Of a stretch of DNA of 64,000 nt, positions 19,245 through 27,590 are shown one piece after another. Position 1 is the first letter of the stretch; each line of letters starts with the position of its first letter. The stretch is from Variovorax paradoxus EPS (GTDB taxonomy: Bacteria; Pseudomonadota; Gammaproteobacteria; Burkholderiales; Burkholderiaceae_C), in contig NC_014931.1 of NCBI RefSeq assembly GCF_000184745.1, positions 5,704,001-5,768,000 of the forward strand, read 5' to 3'. The translations under genes and the position numbers were made by a program. Under the pieces are notes generated by a model. The model did no database searches, was not told the origin of the DNA, and was given only the letters and a program-made list of their open reading frames with translations.

Positions 19245-21989
19245 ATGCCGTCTCCTGCTTCTTCTCTTCCTCCCCCGTCCTCCCCCAGGATTCTCGAGAC
19301 CAAGCTCAACCCGCCGGCCTTCGTGGCCACGCAGGTGCCGCGCACCGCCATCGGCGAGGCGATTGCCGCGGCGGGCGCGAAGCTGGTGCTCGTGCGCGCA
19401 CCGGCCGGCTTCGGCAAGACCACCGCCATGGCGCAGATCCGCGAGCGCATGGAGGCGCAAGGCACCGCCACCGCCTGGCTCACGCTGGACCGTGCCGACA
19501 ACGACGTCTCGCGCTTTCTCAACTGCCTGGCCGAAGCTGCGCAGCGGCTGGGCGTGGAAGAGCCCCGCACCAACGGCCCCTTCGACGCCGTCGCCGCACT
19601 GGCCGCGCACGACGCGCCCTTCACCCTGTTCCTGGACGACTTCGAGGTGGTGCAGGAGCCCGCCGTGCTCGGCCTCGTGCGCGAGATCATCGAGCAGCTG
19701 CCGCGCCGCGGGCAGATCGTGATCGGCTCGCGCAGCCTGCCCGACCTGAGCCTGGGGAGGCTGCGCGCGCGCGGCCAGCTGATGGAGATCGACACCGACC
19801 GCCTGCGCTTCACGCTGGAGGAAACCAGCGCCTTCTTCGGCCTGCGGCAGGCCCACGCATCGCAGCAGACATCGCACGGCCTGCAGACGCTGCCGGCCGA
19901 CCTGCTCTCGCAACTGCACCGCAAGACCGAAGGCTGGGTGGCCGCCATCTGGCTCGCGTCGATGGCGCTGGAGCGGCACGGCACCGAAACCGGTTTTGTC
20001 GAACGCTTCTCGGGCTCCGACCGCGCCGTGGCCGAGTACCTGGCCGAAGACGTGCTCGCACACCAGCCCAAGGAGATTCGCGACTTCCTGCTGCGCACCA
20101 GCATCCTTCGCCAGCTCGACGCCTCGGTGTGCCAGGCGCTCAACCCGCGCATCGACTGCGCAGCCATCCTGGAACAACTGGCCGCGGCCAATCTTTTCTT
20201 GACGCCCGTGAGCGGCGACGGCCGCGCGTGGCGCTATCACAGCCTGTTCGCCGACTTCCTGCGTGCGCAGCTCGCGCGGGAGCAACCCGGCGAGATCGAG
20301 CGGCTGCACCTCGCGGCATCAGGCTGGTACGAATCGCACGACCGGCCCGTGCCCGCCATCGACCACGCCATCGAAGGCGGCGACCATCCGCATGCGCTGA
20401 CGCTGCTCGACAGCTACGCGGGGCAGTTCCTCGAACAGGGCCGCATGCGCATGCTCGCGCGCTGGTTCTCCGCCATTCCGGAACACCAACTGCGCGCGCA
20501 CCCGTTCCTGCAACCCATCGCGCTCTGGGCCACCTGCTTCACGCACGGGCCGTGGGAGGCGATGCAGATGCTCGAGCAATCGGGCTGCCTCGACAGCGAG
20601 ATCCCCGCAGTGCGGGCGAGTGCGCACACCCTCGTGCCGCTGCTGCTCGCGATGCAGGACCGGCACGACGAGGCATATGAAGTCGGCGGCCCCTGCCTCG
20701 CACGGCTGCCGACCGGCCTCGCGTTTGCCGACAGCGTGCTGCTCAATGCGATGGCGCACATCCTCGCCGTGCGCGGCGACCAGCGCGAGGCGCAGCGCCT
20801 CCTCGATGCCGCGCGGCGCGAGCAAGGCAACAGCACCTTCAACCGCATGTACACCGAGTCGCTCGCGGGCCTGTTCGACCTGCACGAAGGCCGGCTGCGC
20901 CAGGCGACCGCGCGGCTGCGCATGGCCGTCGATACGACGCATGCCGTGTCCTACAACCACAGCCACGGCAACGCGTGGGCCGGCGTGCTGTACGCCGGCG
21001 TGGTGTACGAGTCGAACCAGTTGCCGCAGGCCGATCACCTGCTGAACGTGTACCTGCCGCTCGCGCGCGACGTCGGCCTGCCGGACCACATGATCCTGAG
21101 CCACGTGATGCGCTCGCGCATCGCATTCCATGCGGGCGACATCGACGCCGCCGTCCAGGCGCTGACCGAGCTCGAATACCTCGGGCACCACCGGCAACTG
21201 CCCCGCGTGGTGGCCGGCGCGAAGCTGGAGCGCTCGCGCATGCTGCTGCTGCAGGGCAACGGGCCCGCGTCACGCGATGAGTTGTTGCGTGCAGACGATC
21301 CGGAACTGTGGGAACGCGAGCGACGCCAGCGCCTGCCCGCGCACGACCTCGACTACCTGGCGCTGGCGAAGGCGCGCTGGGAAATCGCGTTCGGCGACGC
21401 GCGCGCAGCGCTGACGGTGCTCGATGCCGAGATGCACGCGGCCATCGCATCGAACCGCTATCGCCGCGTGCTCAAGCTGCGCGTGCTGCGCGCGATGGCG
21501 CTGCAACGCGCGGGCGATGTCGCTGCTGCGATCGACGAAGTCAGTGCCGTGCTGCAGACGGCGAGCCAGGAGGGCTTCATGCGGCTGATCCTCGATGAAG
21601 GGCCGGCGGTGGGGATGCTGGTGCAGCGGTATGCGAATGCGGCGGCGCAGGAGGCGGCTGCTTCGTCTTCTGCTTCGACGCGCGGCGACCCGATCCTTGC
21701 GGACTATCTGCAGCGGCTGCTGCAGGCGATGGGGCCGATGGCGGCGGTCGATGCGGAAGCGGCGGCGCCGGGTGCTGCTGGCGATTCGATCAAGGAGCCG
21801 CTGACGCGCAAGGAGATCCGGGTGCTGCAGCTGCTGGCGGAGGGGTATTCGAACAATGCGATGGCGGAGAAATTGTTCGTGTCGGACAGCACGGTGCGGA
21901 CGCACCTGCGGAATATCAATATGAAGCTGGATGCGAAGAGCAGGACGCAGGCCGTGGCGATTGCGCGGAAGGTGGGCGTGATTCGGTAA
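19245..21989 (+). CDS. MalT-like LuxR-family transcriptional regulator (ATP-dependent)
   Basis: A large regulator, about 914 aa. The N-terminal STAND-type NTPase has Walker A APAGFGKTT (near residue 52) and Walker B FTLFLDDFE. A long TPR-like helical middle part follows. The C-terminal LuxR HTH has the typical LTRKEIRVLQLLAEGYSN and STVRTHLRNINMKL. Relatives such as MalT and AcoK bind an inducer and ATP and then activate transcription. It is divergent from the SDR–thiolase pair, which is the likeliest target. The start is uncertain: a TTG at 19158 would add 29 residues. Confidence 0.85.
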   Translation: MPSPASSLPPPSSPRILETKLNPPAFVATQVPRTAIGEAIAAAGAKLVLVRAPAGFGKTTAMAQIRERMEAQGTATAWLTLDRADNDVSRFLNCLAEAAQRLGVEEPRTNGPFDAVAALAAHDAPFTLFLDDFEVVQEPAVLGLVREIIEQLPRRGQIVIGSRSLPDLSLGRLRARGQLMEIDTDRLRFTLEETSAFFGLRQAHASQQTSHGLQTLPADLLSQLHRKTEGWVAAIWLASMALERHGTETGFVERFSGSDRAVAEYLAEDVLAHQPKEIRDFLLRTSILRQLDASVCQALNPRIDCAAILEQLAAANLFLTPVSGDGRAWRYHSLFADFLRAQLAREQPGEIERLHLAASGWYESHDRPVPAIDHAIEGGDHPHALTLLDSYAGQFLEQGRMRMLARWFSAIPEHQLRAHPFLQPIALWATCFTHGPWEAMQMLEQSGCLDSEIPAVRASAHTLVPLLLAMQDRHDEAYEVGGPCLARLPTGLAFADSVLLNAMAHILAVRGDQREAQRLLDAARREQGNSTFNRMYTESLAGLFDLHEGRLRQATARLRMAVDTTHAVSYNHSHGNAWAGVLYAGVVYESNQLPQADHLLNVYLPLARDVGLPDHMILSHVMRSRIAFHAGDIDAAVQALTELEYLGHHRQLPRVVAGAKLERSRMLLLQGNGPASRDELLRADDPELWERERRQRLPAHDLDYLALAKARWEIAFGDARAALTVLDAEMHAAIASNRYRRVLKLRVLRAMALQRAGDVAAAIDEVSAVLQTASQEGFMRLILDEGPAVGMLVQRYANAAAQEAAASSSASTRGDPILADYLQRLLQAMGPMAAVDAEAAAPGAAGDSIKEPLTRKEIRVLQLLAEGYSNNAMAEKLFVSDSTVRTHLRNINMKLDAKSRTQAVAIARKVGVIR

Positions 21990-22148
21990 TCAGCCGCCCC
22001 ACGCCATTACCCTGAATTTCGCGGCGGACGCATAGCGATTTTCTTGGCTGATTTTTCCGCGATTCACACTCACGAAATCGCCGCAATCACGAAGCGGAGC
22101 CCGCATTCATTGGTGCGCCCGAATTTCCAAGACCCGTAATGCACGACG

Positions 22149-22493
22149 CTATACGGTCTTCGCAATAAAGGCAATTACCCGACCAATGGCCCCAAATCCC
22201 ACGGTCATTAGAAACAATATCGCGATTTGCTTCGTCATGTCAGCAATCGAAATTCTATTTTTACTCAAATAATACCCGCGATATGCAAACACCATTATTG
22301 GAGAAGTTATAAAAAAGGCAACGCCAATCCAGTACCACGAGGGAATTCGGCAACGATCCGCCTCCCAGCAACCATCCAGATATCTGTCCGGGAACAGACC
22401 CTCCATATTTATTCGACCTGCGACGAACATGGCGATGCAGACAGATATCAATCCGAAAAACCCAAATAGCACAGCATATGCAGCCCTCTTCAT
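22149..22493 (-). CDS. Small membrane protein, unknown function (AT-rich gene)
   Basis: A 114-aa protein with three or four hydrophobic segments: AVLFGFFGLISVCIAMFVAG near the start, YWIGVAFFITSPIMVFAY in the middle, and ILFLMTVGFGAIGRVIAFIA at the end. Between the first two is a Cys-containing loop (DGCWEADRC). GGGAG lies 6 nt before the ATG. Its base composition is clearly more AT-rich than the neighbouring genes, which suggests recent acquisition. I recognise no family. Confidence 0.6.
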   Translation of the reverse strand: MKRAAYAVLFGFFGLISVCIAMFVAGRINMEGLFPDRYLDGCWEADRCRIPSWYWIGVAFFITSPIMVFAYRGYYLSKNRISIADMTKQIAILFLMTVGFGAIGRVIAFIAKTV

Positions 22494-22538
22494 TTGATCT
22501 CCCAAGAATAAAATTCTATTACTCAAAATCGGCAATTT

Positions 22539-22670
22539 TTATTTCCAGCACCCGGACAATGCATATGCTCCGGCGAGCAAATCAATCTCGAAATTCACCC
22601 TTGCTTTAATTCGAAATTCCTCTTTCTTCTCTTCCGTTTTATCCAGCACCTCGTCGCCCCAAAAACCCAT
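22539..22670 (-). CDS. Possible 43-aa small ORF
   Basis: A 43-aa frame (starts MGFWGDEVLDKTEEKKEE, ends SGCWK) ending 46 bp before the small membrane-protein gene on the same strand. It is charged and soluble. No clear ribosome site is visible and no family is recognised, so it may be chance or a remnant. Confidence 0.25.
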   Translation of the reverse strand: MGFWGDEVLDKTEEKKEEFRIKARVNFEIDLLAGAYALSGCWK

Positions 22671-22779
22671 AGATATCTGCAGATATCAAATGCTTACTCG
22701 GATTTGCAAATTTCAGCAGCCATGGAAATAAGTTTTTTCTTGATTCTTCAATGCTTACCGAGCACTTTTTAGCGTACAT
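22639..22779 (-). CDS. Possible 46-aa small ORF
   Basis: A 46-aa frame (starts MYAKKCSVSIEESRK) with GAGG 7 nt before its ATG. It overlaps the next small frame out of phase by 32 bp. This might be one gene broken by a frameshift. No homology recognised. Confidence 0.25.
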   Translation of the reverse strand: MYAKKCSVSIEESRKNLFPWLLKFANPSKHLISADIYGFLGRRGAG

Positions 22780-23048
22780 CACAGCACCTCAAGCGGCAGA
22801 AATGAATATGGAAGTTCGTGATATGCCACCGGCCAAAGTGAAAAACAAATAGCGAATTTGGCCAAAAAATAATCTGCCTTTCAAAAAAACACGCATCGGG
22901 ATGACGCTGCACACGTTGGATGCGCACCCTTGCTACCCCGACGCGCCTTGGCGATCTCGGAATCTCAGGACTACGGAAATCGGTGATACCGCCCCCACCC
23001 CGCATTTCCTAGCATCCCTGTCAGAACAGCACAGGCGTACGTCGAGCA

Positions 23049-23873
23049 ATGCCCAGAGGTATCCCCAACCCCGCCGCCATGTACGGCATCGCCCCTCGCC
23101 CCTGGGGCTTCGAAGTCTCGCTCGTGCGCAACGGCACCCGTTACTACCGGCAGTTCGGCAAGGCCAGCTATGGCGGCCTGGAGCAGGCGCTGCTGCAGGC
23201 GCAGGACTGGCGCGACGAAGTCGTGCGCAGCGTGCCGCCGGTGGCGCGGCGGGCGCGGGCCGAGAAACTGCGGGCCAACAACACGACGGGCGTCTCCGGC
23301 GTCTTCTGCCAGGTCGCGTCCGGCGGACGGGTGCGGGCATGGGTCGCAAAAACCTACATCGGGCAGGACGAGATCCTGCGCACCGACTTCCCGGTCGATG
23401 CGGTGGGCAGCGGGGCGCTGGCGCTCGCCATCGAGGAGCGCGAAAAGCAACTGGCCCGCATGTCGGGCCTGGCGCGGCTGCATCCGGCCGAAGAAGCGAT
23501 TCGCCAGGGCCTGACGCTGCAGCCGCCGGGGCCGCGCGTCACCAAGCGCTCCAAGTCCGAAATCACGCGCTGCACCAACTCCAGCGGCGTGAGCGGCGTG
23601 CAGTTCAAGATGCCCAACGCAGGTCATCCGGGCTACTGGCTGGCGACCACGTTCACCGCGGGAAAGGGCAGCGTGTGCAAGGCCTTCTCGGTGAAGGAAC
23701 ACGGCTACGACATGGCCAAGAGCCTCGCCATTGCCGAACGCGCGCGCCAGCTCGAACAGAAGTTCAAGGATGCGGAAGAGCGACTGCAACCGCAACCGCA
23801 AGCCCCGTCGCAGGCACTACGGCCCGAACTCTCCTTCCAGCACAGGGCCGGTGGCCAGACGGCCCGGCCATGA
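23049..23873 (+). CDS. Protein with three AP2-like repeats
   Basis: A 274-aa basic protein made of three similar units: about residues 11–60, 76–138 and 176–240. Units two and three open with the AP2-type turn NNTTGVSGV and NSSGVSGV, followed by W-centred beta strands and a helix rich in Ala (ALALAIEERE; SLAIAERAR). Unit one is more divergent (WGFEVSLVRNGTRYY). AP2 domains bind DNA in plant ERF regulators and in phage homing endonucleases. No nuclease domain is present here. The gene overlaps the next by 4 bp (ATGA) and lies next to an AT-rich patch. DNA binding is an inference. Confidence 0.6.
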   Translation: MPRGIPNPAAMYGIAPRPWGFEVSLVRNGTRYYRQFGKASYGGLEQALLQAQDWRDEVVRSVPPVARRARAEKLRANNTTGVSGVFCQVASGGRVRAWVAKTYIGQDEILRTDFPVDAVGSGALALAIEEREKQLARMSGLARLHPAEEAIRQGLTLQPPGPRVTKRSKSEITRCTNSSGVSGVQFKMPNAGHPGYWLATTFTAGKGSVCKAFSVKEHGYDMAKSLAIAERARQLEQKFKDAEERLQPQPQAPSQALRPELSFQHRAGGQTARP

Positions 23874-24250
23874 CGAACCTCAAACCCCTTCATCAGCTGC
23901 TGCGGGTGGCTTCCCATCTGCTTGACCAGGCCGCCACGGAGGTGCGCGATGCGCAGCTGGAGCCGATCGCAGAGAACATCGAGGGCATCGGCCGCGCGCT
24001 CCTCGAGGTGATGGAAGTGCAGCGCAAGATCTTCGCGGTGCGGCCCGAGCTGCGGCCCAAGACGCTGGCGGCGTCCGACCGCGAGGCCGACGCCAACAAG
24101 CTCTTCACCCAGTTCATGCTCGAAGCGCTGGAGCTGGAAGACACGGGCAACACGGTGGCCGCGGTGGAGCGCTACACGCGGTTCATCGGCATCTCGCCTT
24201 CGTACCATCACCGCGAAATCGCGCGGGCTGAAATCCGCCGGCTGACTTGA
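23870..24250 (+). CDS. Helical hypothetical protein coupled to the AP2-like gene
   Basis: A 126-aa protein, predicted mostly helical. The C-terminal part (FMLEALELEDTGNTVAAVERYTRFI) looks like a single TPR unit. No catalytic motif, signal or membrane segment is seen. The 4-bp overlap with the AP2-like gene implies a linked function, perhaps as partner protein. The role is unknown. Confidence 0.6.
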   Translation: MTNLKPLHQLLRVASHLLDQAATEVRDAQLEPIAENIEGIGRALLEVMEVQRKIFAVRPELRPKTLAASDREADANKLFTQFMLEALELEDTGNTVAAVERYTRFIGISPSYHHREIARAEIRRLT

Positions 24251-24276
24251 TTAGTTAGTGATCAGCCGCCGGACGT

Positions 24277-25425
24277 TCACAGCGCCCGCGAAATCACCTC
24301 TTTCATGATCTCGTTGGTGCCGCCGTAGATGCGCTGCACCCGCGCATCGGCGTACATGCGCGCGACCATGTATTCGTTCATGTAGCCGTAGCCGCCGAAG
24401 AGTTGCACGCATTCGTCCATCACGCGGCCCTGCGCCTCGGTGCCCCAGAGCTTGGCCATGGAGGCGGTGGCGGTGTCGAGCCGGCCGGCCACGAGGTCTT
24501 CGACGCAGCGGTCGATGAAGGCGCGGCCCACCTTGATTTGCGTGGCGATCTCGGCGAGCTTGAACTTGGTGTTCTGGAACTCGGCAATCGGCTTGCCGAA
24601 GGCCTTGCGGTCGCGCACGTAGTCGAGCGTGGCCTCGTAGGCGCCTTCCATGGCCGCGAGCGCGCTCACGCCGATGATGGTGCGCTCGTACGGCAGGTCG
24701 CTCATGAGCTGGAAGAAGCCCTGCCCCTCCTGGCCGCCGAGCAGTGCATCGGCGGGCACGCGCACGTCGTCGAAGAAGAGCTCGGAGGTGTCCTGCGCCT
24801 TCATGCCGATCTTGTCGAGCACCCGGCCCACGCGAAAGCCTTTGCAGCCCTCGGTCTCGACGATGAGGATCGAGGTGCCCTTGGCGCCTTGCGCGGGGTC
24901 GGTCTTGCACACGACCAGCACCAGGCCGGCGAGATAGCCGTTGGTGATGAAGGTCTTCGAGCCGTTGATGAGGTAGCCGCCATCTTTTTTCTCGGCACGG
25001 GTGCGCACGCCCTGCAGGTCGGAGCCGGCGCCGGGCTCGGTCATGGCGATGGCGCCGACCATCTCGCCGCTCGCCATGCGGGGCAGGTAGCGCTGCTTCT
25101 GCTCCTCGGCGCCGTGGTTGAGGATGTAGTGCGCCACGATGGCGTGCACCGAGGTCGCCATGCCGGTGAGCCCGCGGCGCGACATCTCCTCGTACACCAC
25201 GGCCTCGTGGCGGAAGTCGCCACCGGCGCCGCCGTAGTCGTCGGGGATGTCGGCGCACAGGAGGCCGAGCGCGCCGGCCTTGCGCCAGACCTCGTGGCCG
25301 ACGTGGCCGCGCTTGCGGGCTTCCTCGTCGTGCGGGAGCACTTCGGTTTCGACGAAGCGCACCACGTTGTCGCGGTAGAGGTCCAGGTCTTCATCGCTCC
25401 AGGAGCGGCGGAAGTCGATGGGCAT
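24277..25425 (-). CDS. Acyl-CoA dehydrogenase
   Basis: A 382-aa flavoprotein. FAD and substrate motifs are present: AMTEPGAGSDLQG near residue 130, ITNGYLAG, and the C-terminal IYGGTNEIMKE. The usual EGT glutamate is replaced by Gly (YGGT), as in the isovaleryl/long-chain branch, where the base lies elsewhere. It oxidises acyl-CoA to 2-enoyl-CoA, passing electrons to ETF. It follows the CaiB/BaiF racemase gene by 37 bp, suggesting a shared role in branched or methyl-branched acyl-CoA oxidation. Confidence 0.92.
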   Translation of the reverse strand: MPIDFRRSWSDEDLDLYRDNVVRFVETEVLPHDEEARKRGHVGHEVWRKAGALGLLCADIPDDYGGAGGDFRHEAVVYEEMSRRGLTGMATSVHAIVAHYILNHGAEEQKQRYLPRMASGEMVGAIAMTEPGAGSDLQGVRTRAEKKDGGYLINGSKTFITNGYLAGLVLVVCKTDPAQGAKGTSILIVETEGCKGFRVGRVLDKIGMKAQDTSELFFDDVRVPADALLGGQEGQGFFQLMSDLPYERTIIGVSALAAMEGAYEATLDYVRDRKAFGKPIAEFQNTKFKLAEIATQIKVGRAFIDRCVEDLVAGRLDTATASMAKLWGTEAQGRVMDECVQLFGGYGYMNEYMVARMYADARVQRIYGGTNEIMKEVISRAL

Positions 25426-25462
25426 GGGTGTTTTCCTTTTTGGTTGTCTTGTGCAGGCGCGC

Positions 25463-26566
25463 TCAGCCGGCCGCGACGGGTGCGACTGTCGCGCCCCAGC
25501 GGCGCAGCATCGCCTCGCCGTCGTCGTGCGCGGTGGCGGGCGGCATCACCGGCGCGGTGCGGCTGAAGCGCGGCGCGGGCGCGGGCTGCACCACGCCGCC
25601 CACGTTGGCGAAGGTGCCGCGCGCCACGTTGTGCGGATGCGCGGGGGCCTCGTCCCAATCGAGCACGGGGGCGAAGCAGGCGTCGCTGCCTTCGAGCAGC
25701 ACGCACCATTCGTCGCGCGTGCGGGTGCGGAACAGGTCGGCCATGCGCAGCTTGAGCAGCGGCCAGCGGTCGGCGTCCATCTGCGCATCGAAGGCGGTGT
25801 CGTCGGCGATGCCGCAGCGCTCGCGCAGCAGCGCGTAGAACTGCGGCTCGATGGCGCCCACGGCCACGTACTTGCCGTCGGCGCAGGCGTAGGTGTCGTA
25901 GAAGTGTGCGCCGCCGTCCAGCATGTTCTCGCCGCGCTGGTTGCTCCACATGCCGGCCGACTTGAAGCCGTACATCATCGAAGACAGGAGCGCCGCGCCG
26001 TCGGTCATCGCCGCATCGACCACCTGGCCCTGGCCCGAGCCCTTGGCCTCGTGCAACGCGGCGAGGATGCCGAAGGCCAGCAGCATCGCACCGCCGCCGA
26101 AGTCGCCCACGTAGTTGAGCGGCGGCACAGGTGGTTCGCCCGCGCGGCCGATGGCGTGCAGCGCGCCGCTGATGGCGATGTAGTTGATGTCGTGGCCCGC
26201 CGCATGCGAAAGCGGGCCGTGCTGGCCCCAGCCGGTCATGCGGCCGTAGACCAGGCGCGGGTTGCGCGCATGGCATTCGGTGGGGCCGAGGCCCAGGCGC
26301 TCCATCACGCCGGGGCGAAAGCCTTCGATGAGCACGTCGGCCTTCGCGATGGCGTCGAGCACGTTCTCTGCCGCGCCTTCGGCGCGCAGGTCGATCTGCA
26401 GCGTGCTGCGGCCGCGCGCGAGGATGTCGTGCGGCGCGGTGCGCGTGCCGGGGCGCTCGATGCGGACCACCTCCGCGCCCATGTCGGCGAAGAGCATCGC
26501 GCAGAACGGCCCCGGGCCGATGCCCGCCATCTCGATCACCCGAAGGCCTTGCAATGGACCTGCCAT
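25463..26566 (-). CDS. CaiB/BaiF family CoA-transferase / alpha-methylacyl-CoA racemase
   Basis: A 367-aa class III CoA-transferase fold. The N-terminus [31 protein letters not shown] is typical. The GHDINYIA segment and the Asp in [11 protein letters not shown] correspond to the catalytic His and Asp of alpha-methylacyl-CoA racemase, which favours racemase over transferase. That enzyme inverts 2-methylacyl-CoA so that the acyl-CoA dehydrogenase, encoded directly downstream, can act. I start at MAGPLQG, where GGAGAC precedes the ATG. Confidence 0.85.
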   Translation of the reverse strand: MAGPLQGLRVIEMAGIGPGPFCAMLFADMGAEVVRIERPGTRTAPHDILARGRSTLQIDLRAEGAAENVLDAIAKADVLIEGFRPGVMERLGLGPTECHARNPRLVYGRMTGWGQHGPLSHAAGHDINYIAISGALHAIGRAGEPPVPPLNYVGDFGGGAMLLAFGILAALHEAKGSGQGQVVDAAMTDGAALLSSMMYGFKSAGMWSNQRGENMLDGGAHFYDTYACADGKYVAVGAIEPQFYALLRERCGIADDTAFDAQMDADRWPLLKLRMADLFRTRTRDEWCVLLEGSDACFAPVLDWDEAPAHPHNVARGTFANVGGVVQPAPAPRFSRTAPVMPPATAHDDGEAMLRRWGATVAPVAAG

Positions 26567-26715
26567 GGTCTGTCTCCTGTGTTGGGAGGCATCTTGGCGC
26601 GGGGGCAACGGGGGTGCATCGTCCAAAGCGACGAATGCGGGTGCTGGGTCCTTCTTTCTGTAGGGCAGTGGCGTGCAGCTTCGCCGCGCGCCGCGGCTGA
26701 ATTCGTCTCGCCGGC

Positions 26716-26773
26716 TCAGGCGGCGACTGTTTCGCGCGCCGGCATCGCCTTCGAGGGCCCCGGCATGTGCTCG
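26716..26773 (-). repeat. Left copy of the direct repeat flanking the T6SS island
   Basis: 58 bp, about 78% identical by my count to 35236–35293, in the same orientation. Both copies begin at a TGA stop on the minus strand. The two enclose the whole DotU-to-VgrG set. Confidence 0.55.
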
Positions 26774-26826
26774 CTCGTGCCTCTGCGCCACTTGTCGTGG
26801 TTCTTGATGCTCTGGTTCGTGCTCAT
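26716..26826 (-). pseudogene. Remnant of the 3' end of an LpxH-like phosphoesterase gene
   Basis: A 36-aa frame overlapping the DotU-like gene stop (ATGA). Its last about 18 residues ([18 protein letters not shown]) align with the C-terminus of the intact phosphoesterase at 35236–36105 (EHMPVASKVTPAREAISA). The remainder of that gene is missing here. The 58-bp match (45 identical) begins at the stop codon in both copies. It appears to be a leftover from the event that placed the T6SS island here, not a functional gene. Confidence 0.55.
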
Positions 26827-27590
26827 TGAAACAGCGCCTGCGCAGTGTCCGCCAGCTCGCCGGGCAGCACTTGGCCCCACAGCAAGCTCTCGATCACGCT
26901 CCAATGCGCCCGGTGCATGCCGTCGCCCCGGCAAGAACGCACTGTTGAAAAGAGGGCATGGCGGATGTCGTCGAGCACGCGCTTGCCATTGATGGCTCTG
27001 CGATACACGCCTTCGAATCCCAGTGCGATGACGATCAGCAGCAGCTCCAGCACGTCGACGTGTTCGGCAGGTCTTTGGAGCAGGTTCGCCATGAACTTGA
27101 AAACGTTCTCGCCGCCTCTGCTGTCCCCGTGAAACTGAACCGCCAGCATTCGTCCGGCCCAGGTGTTGACGCCAGTGGTGGCGTCTGTCGCCCAGGCGGA
27201 CAGGCCCGCCGCTTCATCGAGCGCGGTGCACAGCGTGTAGCTCGCGCCGGTGATGTACTCCTTGCGAATAGAGGCATCCATGCACACGGACTGGAAGCTG
27301 GCGACCTCGCGCACCAGATCGCCGTGCAAGGTACCGGCGTGTCCTGCGTCGAGCTGCCCGGGCATGTGAACCAGGGCCAGCAGCAGCGGCCGGGCCGCCT
27401 CGATCAGAGGGACGCGGGCAGCCTGAACAGCCACCAAACGGTCGGGCTGGGGGGACTGGCGGGAGAGGATCTGTTCACTCGTCAGGAGAGGCTTGGGCTG
27501 GGGCTTGGGAGCGGCCGCTGTGGCAAGGCGCTGGGCGGCCTGCTCGAAGTGGTTGTAAGCAGCGAGCGCGAACTCTTTGCGAAGCGGCAT
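26823..27590 (-). CDS. DotU/TssL-like protein lacking the membrane anchor
   Basis: A 255-aa protein with the DotU (IcmH) domain at about 65–215: LREVASFQ-like helices, [35 protein letters not shown] and [17 protein letters not shown]. Full TssL/DotU proteins end in a membrane helix that anchors them in the T6SS baseplate complex. Here the C-terminus ([18 protein letters not shown]) is not hydrophobic enough. No other T6SS core genes are near. It overlaps the DUF6708-like gene (TGATG). It may be an effector-loading or accessory adaptor; this is inference. Confidence 0.72.
   Translation of the reverse strand: MPLRKEFALAAYNHFEQAAQRLATAAAPKPQPKPLLTSEQILSRQSPQPDRLVAVQAARVPLIEAARPLLLALVHMPGQLDAGHAGTLHGDLVREVASFQSVCMDASIRKEYITGASYTLCTALDEAAGLSAWATDATTGVNTWAGRMLAVQFHGDSRGGENVFKFMANLLQRPAEHVDVLELLLIVIALGFEGVYRRAINGKRVLDDIRHALFSTVRSCRGDGMHRAHWSVIESLLWGQVLPGELADTAQALFQ

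Larger units (their letters stand above)
22494..23048. other. AT-rich intergenic stretch
   Basis: About 555 bp that is visibly richer in A and T than the rest of the window. Apart from two tiny minus-strand frames listed separately, I see no gene. Palindromic ATATCTGCAGATAT lies at 22671–22684. The composition, together with the AT-rich membrane-protein gene beside it, marks this as a foreign or decaying patch. Confidence 0.5.

Noticed and set aside
24243..24285. Inverted repeat CGGCTGA/TCAGCCG as terminator of the AP2-like unit
   Set aside because: No T run follows and the stem is short; it may be partly coding coincidence.
26716..26826. 36-aa ORF after the DotU-like gene as a small immunity gene
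   Set aside because: Its tail matches the C-terminus of the LpxH-like protein, so a gene remnant explains it better.
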